NCBI GenBank assembly: GCA_013216135.1
Contig: JABSOS010000028.1
Coordinates: 1-35,435 of the forward strand
Source of the DNA: Candidatus Caenarcanales bacterium
GTDB taxonomy: Bacteria > Cyanobacteriota > Vampirovibrionia > LMEP-6097
DNA length: 35,435 nucleotides
Reading direction: 5' to 3'
The position numbers and the translations under genes were made by a program. The notes below the pieces were generated by a model. That model had not been told where the DNA came from. It saw only the letters and a program-made list of their open reading frames with translations, and did not search any database. Positions 1 to 8,487 of the stretch are shown one piece after another (position 1 is the stretch's first letter; each line of letters begins with the position of its first letter).

Positions 1-79
1 TCATGAATAGCTAGATTTGGCCAGAGTTAAACATGTTAGTTTACATAATCTTTATTTTTTACCTGAGTAGTTACAAATT

Positions 80-96
80 GATAGATTCTACTATCA
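80..96. repeat. 17-bp palindromic repeat, copy 1
   Basis: GATAGATTCTACTATCA. The arms GATAG and CTATC flank a 6-nt centre. The identical 17 bases recur at 35362-35378. This copy lies 39 nt upstream of the ATG at 136, and TATGGT, a weak -10-like hexamer, follows 12 nt after the right arm. An operator or activator site is an inference from symmetry and position only. Confidence 0.4.
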
Positions 97-135
97 GCTG
101 AAAAGCATATGGTTTAGGAAGAAATTACAGTACTA

Positions 136-864
136 ATGAAGAAATTAGGTTTAGAAGAAGCAGGTTACTTGCAACAAATCACTGGATTTATTCGAGATAC
201 TGTAGACAGAAATAAACAAGATTTACAAACAAAAGAAGGTGTGAATACTCAATTTTCAAGGCAGCAACTAAGTAATTTAGCTTCTACTGATCGACTCTTG
301 AATATGAAAGAGATACCTTTTACTAGCAGACCTATGATGTTTTCAGAACATGGGAAAATATTGATCAAGGATGTAGATCCAAATTCATACCCAGTGATTA
401 TCAAAGAGCATGTTACGGGCAGCAGGTTTATTCTTTTCTGTAGTCCAATAGAAGATATTGATGGTGGCTTCAATGAAAGTCATGAACAAATTTTAAGAAG
501 AATGCCAATTGGTATTTATTCACTGTCAGTAATTCATAATGAAAAAGGTGCTTATAATGATAATCAGAATCAAGCATTTGGATTTATCTCTGATATTGGA
601 AACTTTAGGAAAGAAGTAGCTCCTTTTAATGATTTTGTTGAAAAGAGAGAAGTAAGTGTTAAATCATCTAAATCATATGATCTATTAATCAACTCAGAAG
701 ATAATTCATTTTCGGTTATTCCTAGTGATGACAGTGATAAATTACAGTTAAAGCAATTTGCTCAGGTAGATTTAACTCCTACTTCTCCTAATGCTGAGGC
801 TACGCTATTATATATAGATTCAATAATCAGGAAAGGTTTTACCGATTACTGTAATAGCCCTTAA
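136..864 (+). CDS. Hypothetical protein, 242 aa
   Basis: I do not recognise a family. The protein looks soluble: there is no signal peptide and no membrane segment. It starts with a short charged helix (MKKLGLEEAGYLQQITGFI) and runs into a mixed alpha/beta-looking body. The ATG at 136 has only a weak purine-rich stretch (AGGAAG) about 14 nt upstream. The 17-bp palindrome at 80-96 lies just upstream. The stop codon overlaps the stop of the convergent flagellar gene: both are contained in TTAA at 861-864, so the two genes end within each other. Confidence 0.7.
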   Translation: MKKLGLEEAGYLQQITGFIRDTVDRNKQDLQTKEGVNTQFSRQQLSNLASTDRLLNMKEIPFTSRPMMFSEHGKILIKDVDPNSYPVIIKEHVTGSRFILFCSPIEDIDGGFNESHEQILRRMPIGIYSLSVIHNEKGAYNDNQNQAFGFISDIGNFRKEVAPFNDFVEKREVSVKSSKSYDLLINSEDNSFSVIPSDDSDKLQLKQFAQVDLTPTSPNAEATLLYIDSIIRKGFTDYCNSP

Positions 865-1607
865 ATCCTACCCACATCCATAATAAGCCTAAGCGTATCT
901 ACCTGAGACTTCATAACTTTCTGATTAGCCTCATAATTTCTCATAGTCCTAATCATTTCAGTAGACATTTTTACAGCACTAACATTTGAATCTTCCAAAA
1001 ATCCTTGATGGAAAGTATCTTGCATACCTTGATTCATGACTAAATTATCATCATTTAAATCGTATTTATCACCTTCCATCCTTAAAATCCCTGCTCCCTG
1101 TGGGAATTCAAAGGTTCCTAAGCGAGTCAAAATCTGTCCATCTACCATAAAAGATCCATCTTTAGTGACTCCGATAGTTTTACTAGTAGCATCTAAAACT
1201 ATCGGTGATAGACCATCATCTAATAATTTGTCACCATGGATATTTGTGACAAATCCATCCCTATCGATCGTAAAGTGCCCATTTCTGGTGTATTGAATAT
1301 CTCCATCAGGGTTTTCCACTGGAAAAAACCCTGGTCCCGTTATTGCTATATCTAAAGGGTTTTCTGTAATTCTTAGTGGTCCCTGCTCGAAGTTATATCT
1401 CGTGGTGTGGACGTTTACACCATTGTTCATAATACCTAGAGTTTCATGGTTATCTCCCCTAACTACCCTAGGTACAAAACTTCTAAAACTGATATTTTCT
1501 GTTTTATAGCCACTAGTATTAATGTTTGCAAGGTTATCAGCAAGTATTTGTTGCTGAATCGATTGCATTTTCATTGCACTACTAGATGCATAAATTCCTC
1601 TTAGCAC
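861..1607 (-). CDS. Flagellar basal-body rod protein, FlgF/FlgG family
   Basis: This is a component of the rod that crosses the periplasm in the flagellar basal body, exported by the flagellar secretion apparatus. The N terminus has the family signature (SxxAMxxQ, then NLANINTSGYK at about residues 27-37) and the C terminus has the matching YEANQKVMKSQ motif near residues 225-235; these two helices pack together in rod and hook proteins. At 248 aa the length suits FlgF or a short FlgG, and I cannot separate them by eye. The start is GTG with no Shine-Dalgarno sequence; TATATT ends 6 nt before it, so a leaderless transcript is possible. No other rod or hook gene is adjacent, so it appears to be a single-gene unit. 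Confidence 0.9.
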   Translation of the reverse strand: MLRGIYASSSAMKMQSIQQQILADNLANINTSGYKTENISFRSFVPRVVRGDNHETLGIMNNGVNVHTTRYNFEQGPLRITENPLDIAITGPGFFPVENPDGDIQYTRNGHFTIDRDGFVTNIHGDKLLDDGLSPIVLDATSKTIGVTKDGSFMVDGQILTRLGTFEFPQGAGILRMEGDKYDLNDDNLVMNQGMQDTFHQGFLEDSNVSAVKMSTEMIRTMRNYEANQKVMKSQVDTLRLIMDVGRI

Positions 1608-1697
1608 TATACTAATATACGCAGAATTGACTTTAGGGCTTTAGACTATTATGTTTAAAAATTCCTTACTAGATACTTTATTAAGCCTAATATAGAA

Positions 1698-1724
1698 ACC
1701 CCCTCACTTTTTAGGTGAGGGGGT
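1698..1724 (-). terminator. Hairpin after the DUF1800 transcript
   Basis: A perfect 10-bp stem (ACCCCCTCAC at 1698-1707 with GTGAGGGGGT at 1715-1724) encloses a 7-nt loop. Read on the minus strand, the stem is followed by TTCTATATT, a poor U-tract, so it may be a weak intrinsic terminator or a 3'-end stabilising hairpin. It lies 28 nt past the 13-codon ORF. Confidence 0.6.
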
Positions 1725-1752
1725 AGAAGTTCACAATGCGGCAGGTATTTAT

Positions 1753-1794
1753 TTATTGCTCATGATTTTTCCGCCGTTCTTCTTTGCTTTTCAT
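1753..1794 (-). CDS. Putative 13-aa microprotein
   Basis: This reading frame encodes MKSKEERRKNHEQ and then TAA. It is preceded by one of the best Shine-Dalgarno sequences in the window (AAGGAAGGAGG, with AGGAGG five nt before the ATG). It lies downstream of the DUF1800 gene and before a strong hairpin, so it would be the last cistron of the DUF1501-DUF1800 transcript. Ten of 13 residues are charged or polar, with no hydrophobic residue after Met1, so a membrane or toxin-like peptide is unlikely. An alternative is that the site is a ribosome-docking or mRNA-protecting element. Expression is unproven. Confidence 0.45.
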   Translation of the reverse strand: MKSKEERRKNHEQ

Positions 1795-1848
1795 TGTTTC
1801 CTCCTTCCTTTTTGTGTGGTTGTTAAATCAGGAGATGATCTAACACTT

Positions 1849-4092
1849 TTAGTTAAGTTGAGATTTAGGCATGATGATTACGTATCTCAGTAAGTCTCTT
1901 AGTCCGTTTCTTGCTCTCCATTCATTGTCTAGGGTAAAGTCGTCAGCAAAGATAGCGACTGCTCCTTGGACTTCTTCATTTGTATATGAGTCATGTCCGA
2001 TGAATAGATCCATAAAGTATCTTGCTATTCCTTCTTTCGACCCATCAGTTTGTGCTCTTGCTCTTGCGACTAGTTTGTCTTGGATTGCTCTTTGATCAAG
2101 GATTGATTTAACGATATTGATTCGTTTAAGTAGTTGTCCTGGACTGAACCAGTCATAGCTTGCTTCACTCAGACCAGTTGGTGGAGCGTAATCGAAGATA
2201 GGGTAGTAGTTATCTCTTGAGAAGAAATCAGGAATAGTCCATCTAACCATGCCATCTGAATAATCCTCTGGATAATTAATATCTAACTTTCTATTTACTG
2301 CTGTAAAGAAATTGAGAGGGCTATTAACTTTTTGTTTGTAGTTAGAGGTAGCTAGAAATTCTCCAGATTTTAAGATATGACTAACTACCGATGCTAACTG
2401 ACGTGGGGAGTCTTTTTCGTTTACAAATGTATCTGCACAGCTTGTTTGAAGACCAGTGTATCCTGGATCAGCTTCAAAGCCTAAGAATAATTCAATTAAT
2501 TTGCCGCAGATTCTTTGACCTGTTAGTGGGTGTTCAGCAAGGATATCGATGACTTTTTCTCCTTGCTCAACTCCACCTGTGGCAATATCTTCTTCACTAA
2601 AGGTTAAACCGTGTTCAGCAAAGCTATGTATCGCTGGATTGAAATAGAAGCTGTCATAAGTAGTCCAACCAGTAAATATTTCAGCTAGAGCTTCAATATC
2701 CTCTGCTGTGTAGTTGTTTACCCCTAGTGTATGCAGTTCAAGTAATTCTCTTGCGTAGTTTTCATTAGCGTCTTCTTTATTCGATACAAAGTTATCTAGG
2801 TAAAGAAGCATGTTTGCACTCTTAGAGTTATGTCTTAGAAGGTCTTTAAAGTTACCAAGTGCATTTGCTCTAAAGAATTGATTCTCATCGTATTCATTAG
2901 CAACATGGTTGAAGAGTAAACTCATTTCCGGCTTTACTCCTAGGCTACTTAGTAGTTTTATTTCTGTGATTTTAAAATCAACTTCATCCACGCCTTCAGG
3001 TAAATCAGCACTGATAGGAACAATTTTTAAACCATTAATCGTTCCGTGTGCAGTCCAGAAACTTTCACCGTTTGCGTTTTTGTTTAAGTAACAAACACAA
3101 TCTTCAATATCAAAGTTATCTCCTTCAAATGTAGTGGTATTGTACATATTGATATTGTAAGTGTGCTGTTCATTATCATTTATGGTGTCAAAAGAGATGG
3201 CATACTCTCTAGTGCCAGATTGGTCTTCTCCGATGAACAGTTTTGCTTGGTTTGCACCAATACTGTCCCCAACTGACATTGTTATTTGCACTTGATCGTA
3301 TGCCGTAATATCTATTTGTTCTAATCTTTTATCATCTATGTAGAATTCACCGCCAGATGCAATGGCTTTACCTTTAATGAATTCATTGCTTGATCTATAA
3401 TCTTTAATTCTGCTTCTATTATGGTTCCATGGATATTTCCAGTTTCGAATATTTCTGATTTTGTCGTAATTATCATTGAAATGTCTCTCCCAGAACCAGG
3501 TCATCATTTCATTTAGTTGTTTTTTACTATTGATTGTTTTGTAAATCATTTGTTTTCTTAATTCTTCAATTGATTCTGGAACAGTAGTTGTGTAGATTGA
3601 TTGCTTAAATTCTTGATCTTCATCTATAGAACTAGGATTTAATTGAATTTCTAAATATGCATCAAGCCCTGCTGTGTGAAGAGCCTCGAAGTCTGCTTCA
3701 TTTCGACCGAAGGTAATTCTGTTTAGTAAATGTAAGTCTTTATGAACCACAACTTTTGTTACTGTGTCATTGTTTAAATCCAATGCATACTTCTGTCCAT
3801 CTTGTAAGTAAGCGATATTGAAATCAAGCTCGTTTAGATTGAAACCTTTTTCTAGTGAAACATCTAGGCTATGGTTGCATTCATCTGTTGAGCATTCACT
3901 TTGAATATCTTGAGCGTGCTGTTCGTTGTCGACGATGAAGTCTAAGATTGTAAACTGGGGATCAGTGGTGAATTCAAAGTTTAGTTTTAAATTCATTTGA
4001 TCTTTAATATTTACTGCTTGGATCGGTGTCCCAGCGCCTAAGAGTCCTGTTATTAATGATGAAATTAATATTTTTTTGACTAAGTTGTTCAT
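1849..4092 (-). CDS. Secreted DUF1800 family protein with internal insertion
   Basis: DUF1800 proteins are exported proteins of unknown biochemistry, usually encoded beside DUF1501 proteins as here. A Sec-type signal peptide is visible (residues 1 to about 26, ending near IQA). Family motifs are LLNRITFGRNEADFEAL (about 122-138), MMTWFWERHFND (about 196-207), FKDLLRHNSKSANMLLYLDN (about 415-434) and NENYARELLELHTLGV (about 443-458). Between about residues 213 and 392 lies a roughly 175-residue insertion rich in beta-strand-like segments with two Cys (DCVCYL), looking like a beta-sandwich or carbohydrate-binding-type module; that identity is inference. The ATG has AGAAGG at good spacing. It is 45 nt downstream of the DUF1501 gene. 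Confidence 0.88.
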   Translation of the reverse strand: MNNLVKKILISSLITGLLGAGTPIQAVNIKDQMNLKLNFEFTTDPQFTILDFIVDNEQHAQDIQSECSTDECNHSLDVSLEKGFNLNELDFNIAYLQDGQKYALDLNNDTVTKVVVHKDLHLLNRITFGRNEADFEALHTAGLDAYLEIQLNPSSIDEDQEFKQSIYTTTVPESIEELRKQMIYKTINSKKQLNEMMTWFWERHFNDNYDKIRNIRNWKYPWNHNRSRIKDYRSSNEFIKGKAIASGGEFYIDDKRLEQIDITAYDQVQITMSVGDSIGANQAKLFIGEDQSGTREYAISFDTINDNEQHTYNINMYNTTTFEGDNFDIEDCVCYLNKNANGESFWTAHGTINGLKIVPISADLPEGVDEVDFKITEIKLLSSLGVKPEMSLLFNHVANEYDENQFFRANALGNFKDLLRHNSKSANMLLYLDNFVSNKEDANENYARELLELHTLGVNNYTAEDIEALAEIFTGWTTYDSFYFNPAIHSFAEHGLTFSEEDIATGGVEQGEKVIDILAEHPLTGQRICGKLIELFLGFEADPGYTGLQTSCADTFVNEKDSPRQLASVVSHILKSGEFLATSNYKQKVNSPLNFFTAVNRKLDINYPEDYSDGMVRWTIPDFFSRDNYYPIFDYAPPTGLSEASYDWFSPGQLLKRINIVKSILDQRAIQDKLVARARAQTDGSKEGIARYFMDLFIGHDSYTNEEVQGAVAIFADDFTLDNEWRARNGLRDLLRYVIIMPKSQLN

Positions 4093-4137
4093 AAAATACC
4101 TTCTTTTAATAAATAATTTTTTGAATTTCTGCTTAAT

Positions 4138-5355
4138 TTAAGCAATGAAATTTAATGGAGTATAACTGTGATTAGGGAAGATGTTGTTAATATCTCCAGC
4201 ACCTAAGAACTTCACAAGTAGTTCTGAGATTATATCTCCACAGTCTACAGAGTGTTTCAGGTATCTACCATTTTCCATTTGACTTGCAGTAAGTCCAGGC
4301 CAAGCACCATAAAGACCGCCATTTATATTTCCACCCATGACCATGTAAGAAGTAGCATTTCCATGGTCTGTTCCAGCGCTAGCATTTTCTTTTGCAGTTC
4401 TTCCAAATTCTGTGTAAACTAGCATGGTGACATTTTTCATTCTTTCTGGTCCCAGATCTTTATAGAATGCTTTCATAGAGCCAGCGAGATTGCCATGGAG
4501 ACCATCTTGTCTATTTCTTTGGTTCGTGTGTGTGTCGTAACCACCTATATCTAAACCAATTACTTCAATGTCAGAGTTTTTTATTAACCTAGCTGCATCT
4601 CTGAACTTGTTTGCTGTTGAGTTATACATTGGATATTCAGCACCATTTTCAACGACATAGTCGACACTATTTATTTCATTAATTTTATTTAGATCTTTAA
4701 ATAAAGAATCAGCTGATCCTGATATCAGGGTAGATAAAGGAGTAGAGCCACCATTAAATGCAGCGTATAGTGAGGACCAGCCGAGTAACATGTTTTCCGG
4801 GATACTTGATTTGAAATTTCCTAAATCTGCAAAGTTGCTGACACTATATGGTCCTTGGAAAACCTTTGCTAGATTAGAGGTAAGTGATACAGCTCGAAGT
4901 AAACTGTTATCACCAGTATTATTCTTTAAAAATCTATTTAACCAACCATCGCTAGTGATACTACTTAAGCCAGATTCAAGCATGTCTTGAGATTCAAAAT
5001 GAGATCTGTTTAAATAATCATTATGTGCTGCTGGGAAAATAGCTAAGTGTCCAGCATCATAAATTTCTTTTAAAGGCTCGAGCCTTGGGTGTAATCCTAG
5101 AATGTCTGAACCACTTAGTTTAATTACATCTGATTCTCGGATTGATATTCTTGGCCTTAGATTATAGTATTCATCGTCACCGTAAGGGATTATGGTGTTT
5201 ACTCCATCGTTTCCTCCTCTAAGAAAAACTGCTACAAGTGTTTTACTCTCTGGGCTACGTGCGGCAACTTCACCTGGGATTAATCCCATTAAACTTAGAG
5301 CTCCAAAAAACTTTGCGCTCGAATTAACAAAATCTCTTCTAGTAAGATCTATCAT
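4138..5355 (-). CDS. DUF1501 family secreted protein (alkaline-phosphatase/sulfatase fold)
   Basis: This 405-aa protein carries an N-terminal twin-arginine-like signal (TRRDFVNSSAKFFGALSLMGL, residues 4 to about 24), as DUF1501 proteins typically do. Family signatures are FLRGGNDGVNTIIPYGD (about 44-60), the SHFESQDMLESG region (about 118-129), GLDIGGYDTHTNQ (about 268-280) and YTEFGRTAKENASAGTDHGN (about 311-330). The Asp/His-rich motifs resemble metal-binding sites of the alkaline phosphatase superfamily; the substrate is unknown. AAGGAG lies 7 nt upstream of the ATG. It is the first gene of the DUF1501-DUF1800 pair, and the two products are presumed to act together at or outside the cell surface. 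Confidence 0.9.
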   Translation of the reverse strand: MIDLTRRDFVNSSAKFFGALSLMGLIPGEVAARSPESKTLVAVFLRGGNDGVNTIIPYGDDEYYNLRPRISIRESDVIKLSGSDILGLHPRLEPLKEIYDAGHLAIFPAAHNDYLNRSHFESQDMLESGLSSITSDGWLNRFLKNNTGDNSLLRAVSLTSNLAKVFQGPYSVSNFADLGNFKSSIPENMLLGWSSLYAAFNGGSTPLSTLISGSADSLFKDLNKINEINSVDYVVENGAEYPMYNSTANKFRDAARLIKNSDIEVIGLDIGGYDTHTNQRNRQDGLHGNLAGSMKAFYKDLGPERMKNVTMLVYTEFGRTAKENASAGTDHGNATSYMVMGGNINGGLYGAWPGLTASQMENGRYLKHSVDCGDIISELLVKFLGAGDINNIFPNHSYTPLNFIA

Positions 5356-5682
5356 CCTTTATCTCCTTGGTATTTATTTGGTAAAATTTTGAGTTTAGAT
5401 AAAACTCTCTGGCTTCTTGTATTTGAAAGAATTACTTATTTTTGTAAGAAATCGCTCCAAGCTATCTTAGGCTGCCGGAATCTAGTTTTTAACCCGCAGT
5501 ATAAGATTTTAATTTCTTTTCTTGTTAATTTTTATGCCCTTCAATTGTTCTAAATAACACGAATGGGATTATTTAATAATTCGTAAGAGGGATACAGTCT
5601 TTTGTATGATTGTGCCATAAGTAAATTAAAGTCGAAAAAATAGCTGACAAAGTTGTCTTCATATATCTTAAAAGGAGATGTG
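5356..5682. other. Divergent intergenic region with bulged inverted repeat
   Basis: This 327-nt gap separates the minus-strand DUF1501 gene from the plus-strand gene at 5683, so it should hold both promoters. The clearest structure is a bulged inverted repeat at 5559-5584: ACGAA, TGGG bulge, ATTATT, one-base loop, AATAAT, TCGT. I could not place a convincing -35/-10 pair for either direction and see no coding potential. Confidence 0.4.
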
Positions 5683-7176
5683 ATGGACAACTTAATATCT
5701 TTTCCCTCAGCGGGTCGCTCTTTACCTTCTGTTAAGAGATTTCAAAAGCAGGCTGCTAACCCTTATGTGAGGAGTTCTTCAGCTAGTGTTAGCAACTCCA
5801 AAGTTTTAAAGTTACATAAACCTCTAGTTTCAAAAGTCAAAAATTTACAATCGCCTACAGTAATGGTCCTTCTCAATGGTTCACCAAGTAGTAATGAGTT
5901 AGAAGATTCTTATTTAACCATTGGTTCTGGAAGAGAAGTTCCTAGTTTAGCTACTAAAATTTCAAATGAAATTAGAAATGAGAACTTCTTTAATAATGCA
6001 GAATTAGTTAATTCTGTGAATCATGTCAAAAAATCACAGCTTAATGGATATGACTCTAAGTTAAATTTAATGGGCTTAGTGAGTACAAAGTCGCCTTACG
6101 CTGAACTTCGTCATATGTACGCTTTAATTGAGCTTGCACGAAGACAAGGTTTAAAAGATTCAGATATTAAATTAAATCTGATTGTTGATGGTGCTGGTGA
6201 TACTCCAGGAATGGCTCAGCGAGTAATTAAAAGAATTAGAGACCAATATCCAGATATTGAAATAAGTTCTCTCACTGGAAGAGATATCGCAATTGACGAT
6301 GCTGTAAATGATTCAAAAAGTAAAGCATTTTTTAGAGCACTCACGGTAAAACCTTCTTTTCAAGCTGATTCTCCTCAGAGTGCGCTAGATCAGTACTTTT
6401 CAATTAATAAAAAATCTGAAAAATTTATGCCTACTTTCTTAACTTCTGAAAGTGATGCTACACCTGTTTCTAAAAATGATTCACTTGTATTTTTTAATAC
6501 TAAGCTTGATAGAAAACAGATAGCAGTTTTATTTAGACAGATGGAAAAAGAAAACAATGATTCTTTTCGCTTCACAGCATTAGGTGATTATGGATTGAAG
6601 AATGCAATGAATATTGCTTATAAACAGAAACCTCTTCTCCCTGGCTTCGTAAAGGTTTTAAATGATTCTGGTAAAAAGATTAAAGAGCTAGCTCAGCCAG
6701 AAAATCCTAAACTTTTTGATCTTCTGCATGGAGGTAATAATAAACAGCTTACAAATGTAACTCGTGAGTTTGTTTCTGGTTCCGAAATTATTGATAAAAC
6801 TCTTAATTCTTTATCACAAGGAAATAATGATTTAACTCTTGTTAATTTAGATACTTCTACCCCGCAAGCAAAGCTATCAGTTGAAAATCAATTAGAAAGA
6901 ATCAAAGAAAAGGTAAAAAGCTTAGGCGGGAAATTAATTGTAACTTCTGTAAATGCTGGTGCTAGTAATGGTTTGGTGCCGGTTGAAATCTCTGATTTCT
7001 CTAAGTCAGGCAAAGAGCAAATTTCTAATAACTCTATAAAGCCAAGTGAGATTGCTGGAGCTATTATTAGAGACTTCAAAGTAACTGTACCAGAGTACAT
7101 GGAGGATTCTCGAACTAATAATGTATCTTCTCCGGAGATATGGTGGACGGGGTGGCGCTTGTCTAAGGCTAGTTAA
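5683..7176 (+). CDS. Catalytically degenerate GpmI-like (iPGM) pseudoenzyme
   Basis: This 497-aa protein aligns by eye along cofactor-independent phosphoglycerate mutase. The segment LTIGSGR at about 78-84 matches LNIGAGR; FFNNAELVNSVNHVKK (about 102-117) matches the helix after it; LNLMGLVS (about 127-134) and the following LIELARRQGLKD match LHLMGLVS and its helix; DGAGDTP (about 169-175) matches DGRDTPP; VFFNTKLDR (about 269-277) matches VFFNFRPDR; VTSVNAGAS (about 420-428) sits where ADHGN should be. The metal and phosphoserine sites are gone: the DGWG start and about 40 residues after it are missing, the catalytic Ser of NSEVGH falls on Leu, and the ADHGN metal ligands are lost. A 60-residue Ser/Arg/Lys-rich leader precedes the domain. 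I chose the ATG at 5683 because AAAGGAG lies 5 nt upstream. Its role is unknown; binding or regulatory use is inference. Confidence 0.75.
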   Translation: MDNLISFPSAGRSLPSVKRFQKQAANPYVRSSSASVSNSKVLKLHKPLVSKVKNLQSPTVMVLLNGSPSSNELEDSYLTIGSGREVPSLATKISNEIRNENFFNNAELVNSVNHVKKSQLNGYDSKLNLMGLVSTKSPYAELRHMYALIELARRQGLKDSDIKLNLIVDGAGDTPGMAQRVIKRIRDQYPDIEISSLTGRDIAIDDAVNDSKSKAFFRALTVKPSFQADSPQSALDQYFSINKKSEKFMPTFLTSESDATPVSKNDSLVFFNTKLDRKQIAVLFRQMEKENNDSFRFTALGDYGLKNAMNIAYKQKPLLPGFVKVLNDSGKKIKELAQPENPKLFDLLHGGNNKQLTNVTREFVSGSEIIDKTLNSLSQGNNDLTLVNLDTSTPQAKLSVENQLERIKEKVKSLGGKLIVTSVNAGASNGLVPVEISDFSKSGKEQISNNSIKPSEIAGAIIRDFKVTVPEYMEDSRTNNVSSPEIWWTGWRLSKAS

Positions 7177-7187
7177 ATACTTTCTGA

Positions 7188-7634
7188 TTAATTCTGACTT
7201 ACAGTTACAATATTAAGTTTTTTAATACCTAAACCAGAAGCTGCATCTAAAGCACCAACAACAAATTTCTGCTTAGTTTCTGCATCTGCAATAAGATTTA
7301 ATGGGGCTTCTGCATAAGCAGGGTCTTCCCTTAGGAGGCTAAGCTCTGCTGTGACCATGTCGTTAACGTCTTCTGGTGCTATCGGATCTGGACTTAATTT
7401 TTTATTATTAATCGCAATTAAGCCTTCAGCAGAGATTTCTAGGTTAATTGTTTTTCCTTGATTATCTGTTGTCACTCCATTTTCAGCTTGAGGAGGAGTT
7501 ACTGGAAGAGAGGTTTCATTAATCATTGGGGCGATGACAACCATGATTAAAAAGAGAATTAAAAATACGTCAGTAAGCGGGGTGATATTTATTTCACCAA
7601 AGTCATTGCCACTACCACCACCTGAAAAAGCCAT
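7188..7634 (-). CDS. exbD: ExbD/TolR family biopolymer transport protein
   Basis: ExbD couples proton flow across the inner membrane to TonB with ExbB. The 148-aa protein has a short Gly-rich cytosolic N terminus, one membrane helix with the conserved proton-carrying Asp in PLTDVFLILFLIMVV (Asp at about residue 22), and a periplasmic domain ending in the LIADAETKQKFVVGALDAA segment typical of ExbD/TolR. AAGGAG lies 10 nt before the ATG. It is 14 nt downstream of exbB and is the last gene of the tonB-exbB-exbD set. The gene converges with the GpmI-like gene with 11 nt between the stops. TolR remains possible, but the TonB-like neighbour favours ExbD. Confidence 0.9.
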   Translation of the reverse strand: MAFSGGGSGNDFGEINITPLTDVFLILFLIMVVIAPMINETSLPVTPPQAENGVTTDNQGKTINLEISAEGLIAINNKKLSPDPIAPEDVNDMVTAELSLLREDPAYAEAPLNLIADAETKQKFVVGALDAASGLGIKKLNIVTVSQN

Positions 7635-7648
7635 TGTTTATTTTCTCC

Positions 7649-8467
7649 TTATTGTAAAAAGTCTGGGTAAGATGAATCATCGATGTCTTCATCGTCCTCA
7701 TATTCATCAGAGTAACCAGCAGATGCCCCACCTGCTGCTGCATTGAAACCACCTTCAAAGAAGTTAACCTCCATGAAGCTCATAAATAGTAATTTTAAGA
7801 GTAGGAAGTCATCTTCGTATCTTTTAACGATGTTGTTAAAGACGTTATTGAAAATTACTGCGATAATCGCAATTGCAAGTCCATAACCTGTTGCAATTAG
7901 GGCGTTAGAGATTTCTCCAACTAGCTCCATCGAGCCACCCGCTCCACCTAAACTCATTCTCCATAAGGCTTTAATTACACCAGATACTGTTCCAAATAGT
8001 CCTAAGAAAGGTGCAATTGCACCAACTGTTCCTAGTATCGGTAAATATTGCTGAAGTTTTCTGGTAACAATATTTACTGTGATGTCATAGGCTTTACTAA
8101 AGTCTTCTTTCTGAACTGCAAGTAATCTGATACCTTCTTCTGCTACTTCACCTGTAATACTTCGAGCTTGAGCAGCTATGTTTCTAGCTCCATCTAAATC
8201 ACTTTTCTCGAGTTGTGCTTGAAGGTTGTTAAGTAAAAAGGCGATGTCACAACTGTTACGGTTATAGAAGAACATTCTTTCTATCAATACTGCGATTACT
8301 AAAATAGAACAGACTGTAATCGGTATCGAAGAGATCATATCAGCCTGGAAGTAATCCCAGAATGATTGGAGGAAGTTATAGTGGACTTCTTGATCACCTG
8401 TAAGCCCAGCCATTTCGGCTAAGCCAAGTCCTTCAGATTCTGCAGCGTATACTTTATTGATTAGCAT
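7649..8467 (-). CDS. exbB: ExbB (MotA/TolQ/ExbB proton channel)
   Basis: This is the inner-membrane channel subunit that works with ExbD to energise TonB. The 272-aa protein has three membrane segments: about 49-66 (SIPITVCSILVIAVLIER), about 147-170 (LPILGTVGAIAPFLGLFGTV) and about 190-215 (NALIATGYGLAIAIIAVIFN). The family core IAPFLGLFGTVSGVI and LIATGYGLAIAI is unmistakable. A cytoplasmic domain lies between segments 1 and 2. The acidic C-terminal tail (EYEDDEDIDDSS) is unusual. TAGGAG lies 5 nt upstream of the ATG. It is 20 nt downstream of the TonB-like gene. Confidence 0.92.
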   Translation of the reverse strand: MLINKVYAAESEGLGLAEMAGLTGDQEVHYNFLQSFWDYFQADMISSIPITVCSILVIAVLIERMFFYNRNSCDIAFLLNNLQAQLEKSDLDGARNIAAQARSITGEVAEEGIRLLAVQKEDFSKAYDITVNIVTRKLQQYLPILGTVGAIAPFLGLFGTVSGVIKALWRMSLGGAGGSMELVGEISNALIATGYGLAIAIIAVIFNNVFNNIVKRYEDDFLLLKLLFMSFMEVNFFEGGFNAAAGGASAGYSDEYEDDEDIDDSSYPDFLQ

Positions 8468-8487
8468 ATATCTCCTAATATTTTAAA

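Noticed and set aside
1627..1652. Plus-strand promoter TTGACT and TATTAT
   Set aside because: The spacer is 14 nt and no plus-strand gene follows.
5625..5652. Sigma-28 promoter before the GpmI-like gene (TAAAGTCG and GCTGACAA)
   Set aside because: The two elements are 3 nt too close for sigma-28.
5653..5682. Ten-codon N-terminal extension of the GpmI-like protein from a TTG
   Set aside because: The extension contains the ribosome binding site AAAGGAG that serves the ATG at 5683.
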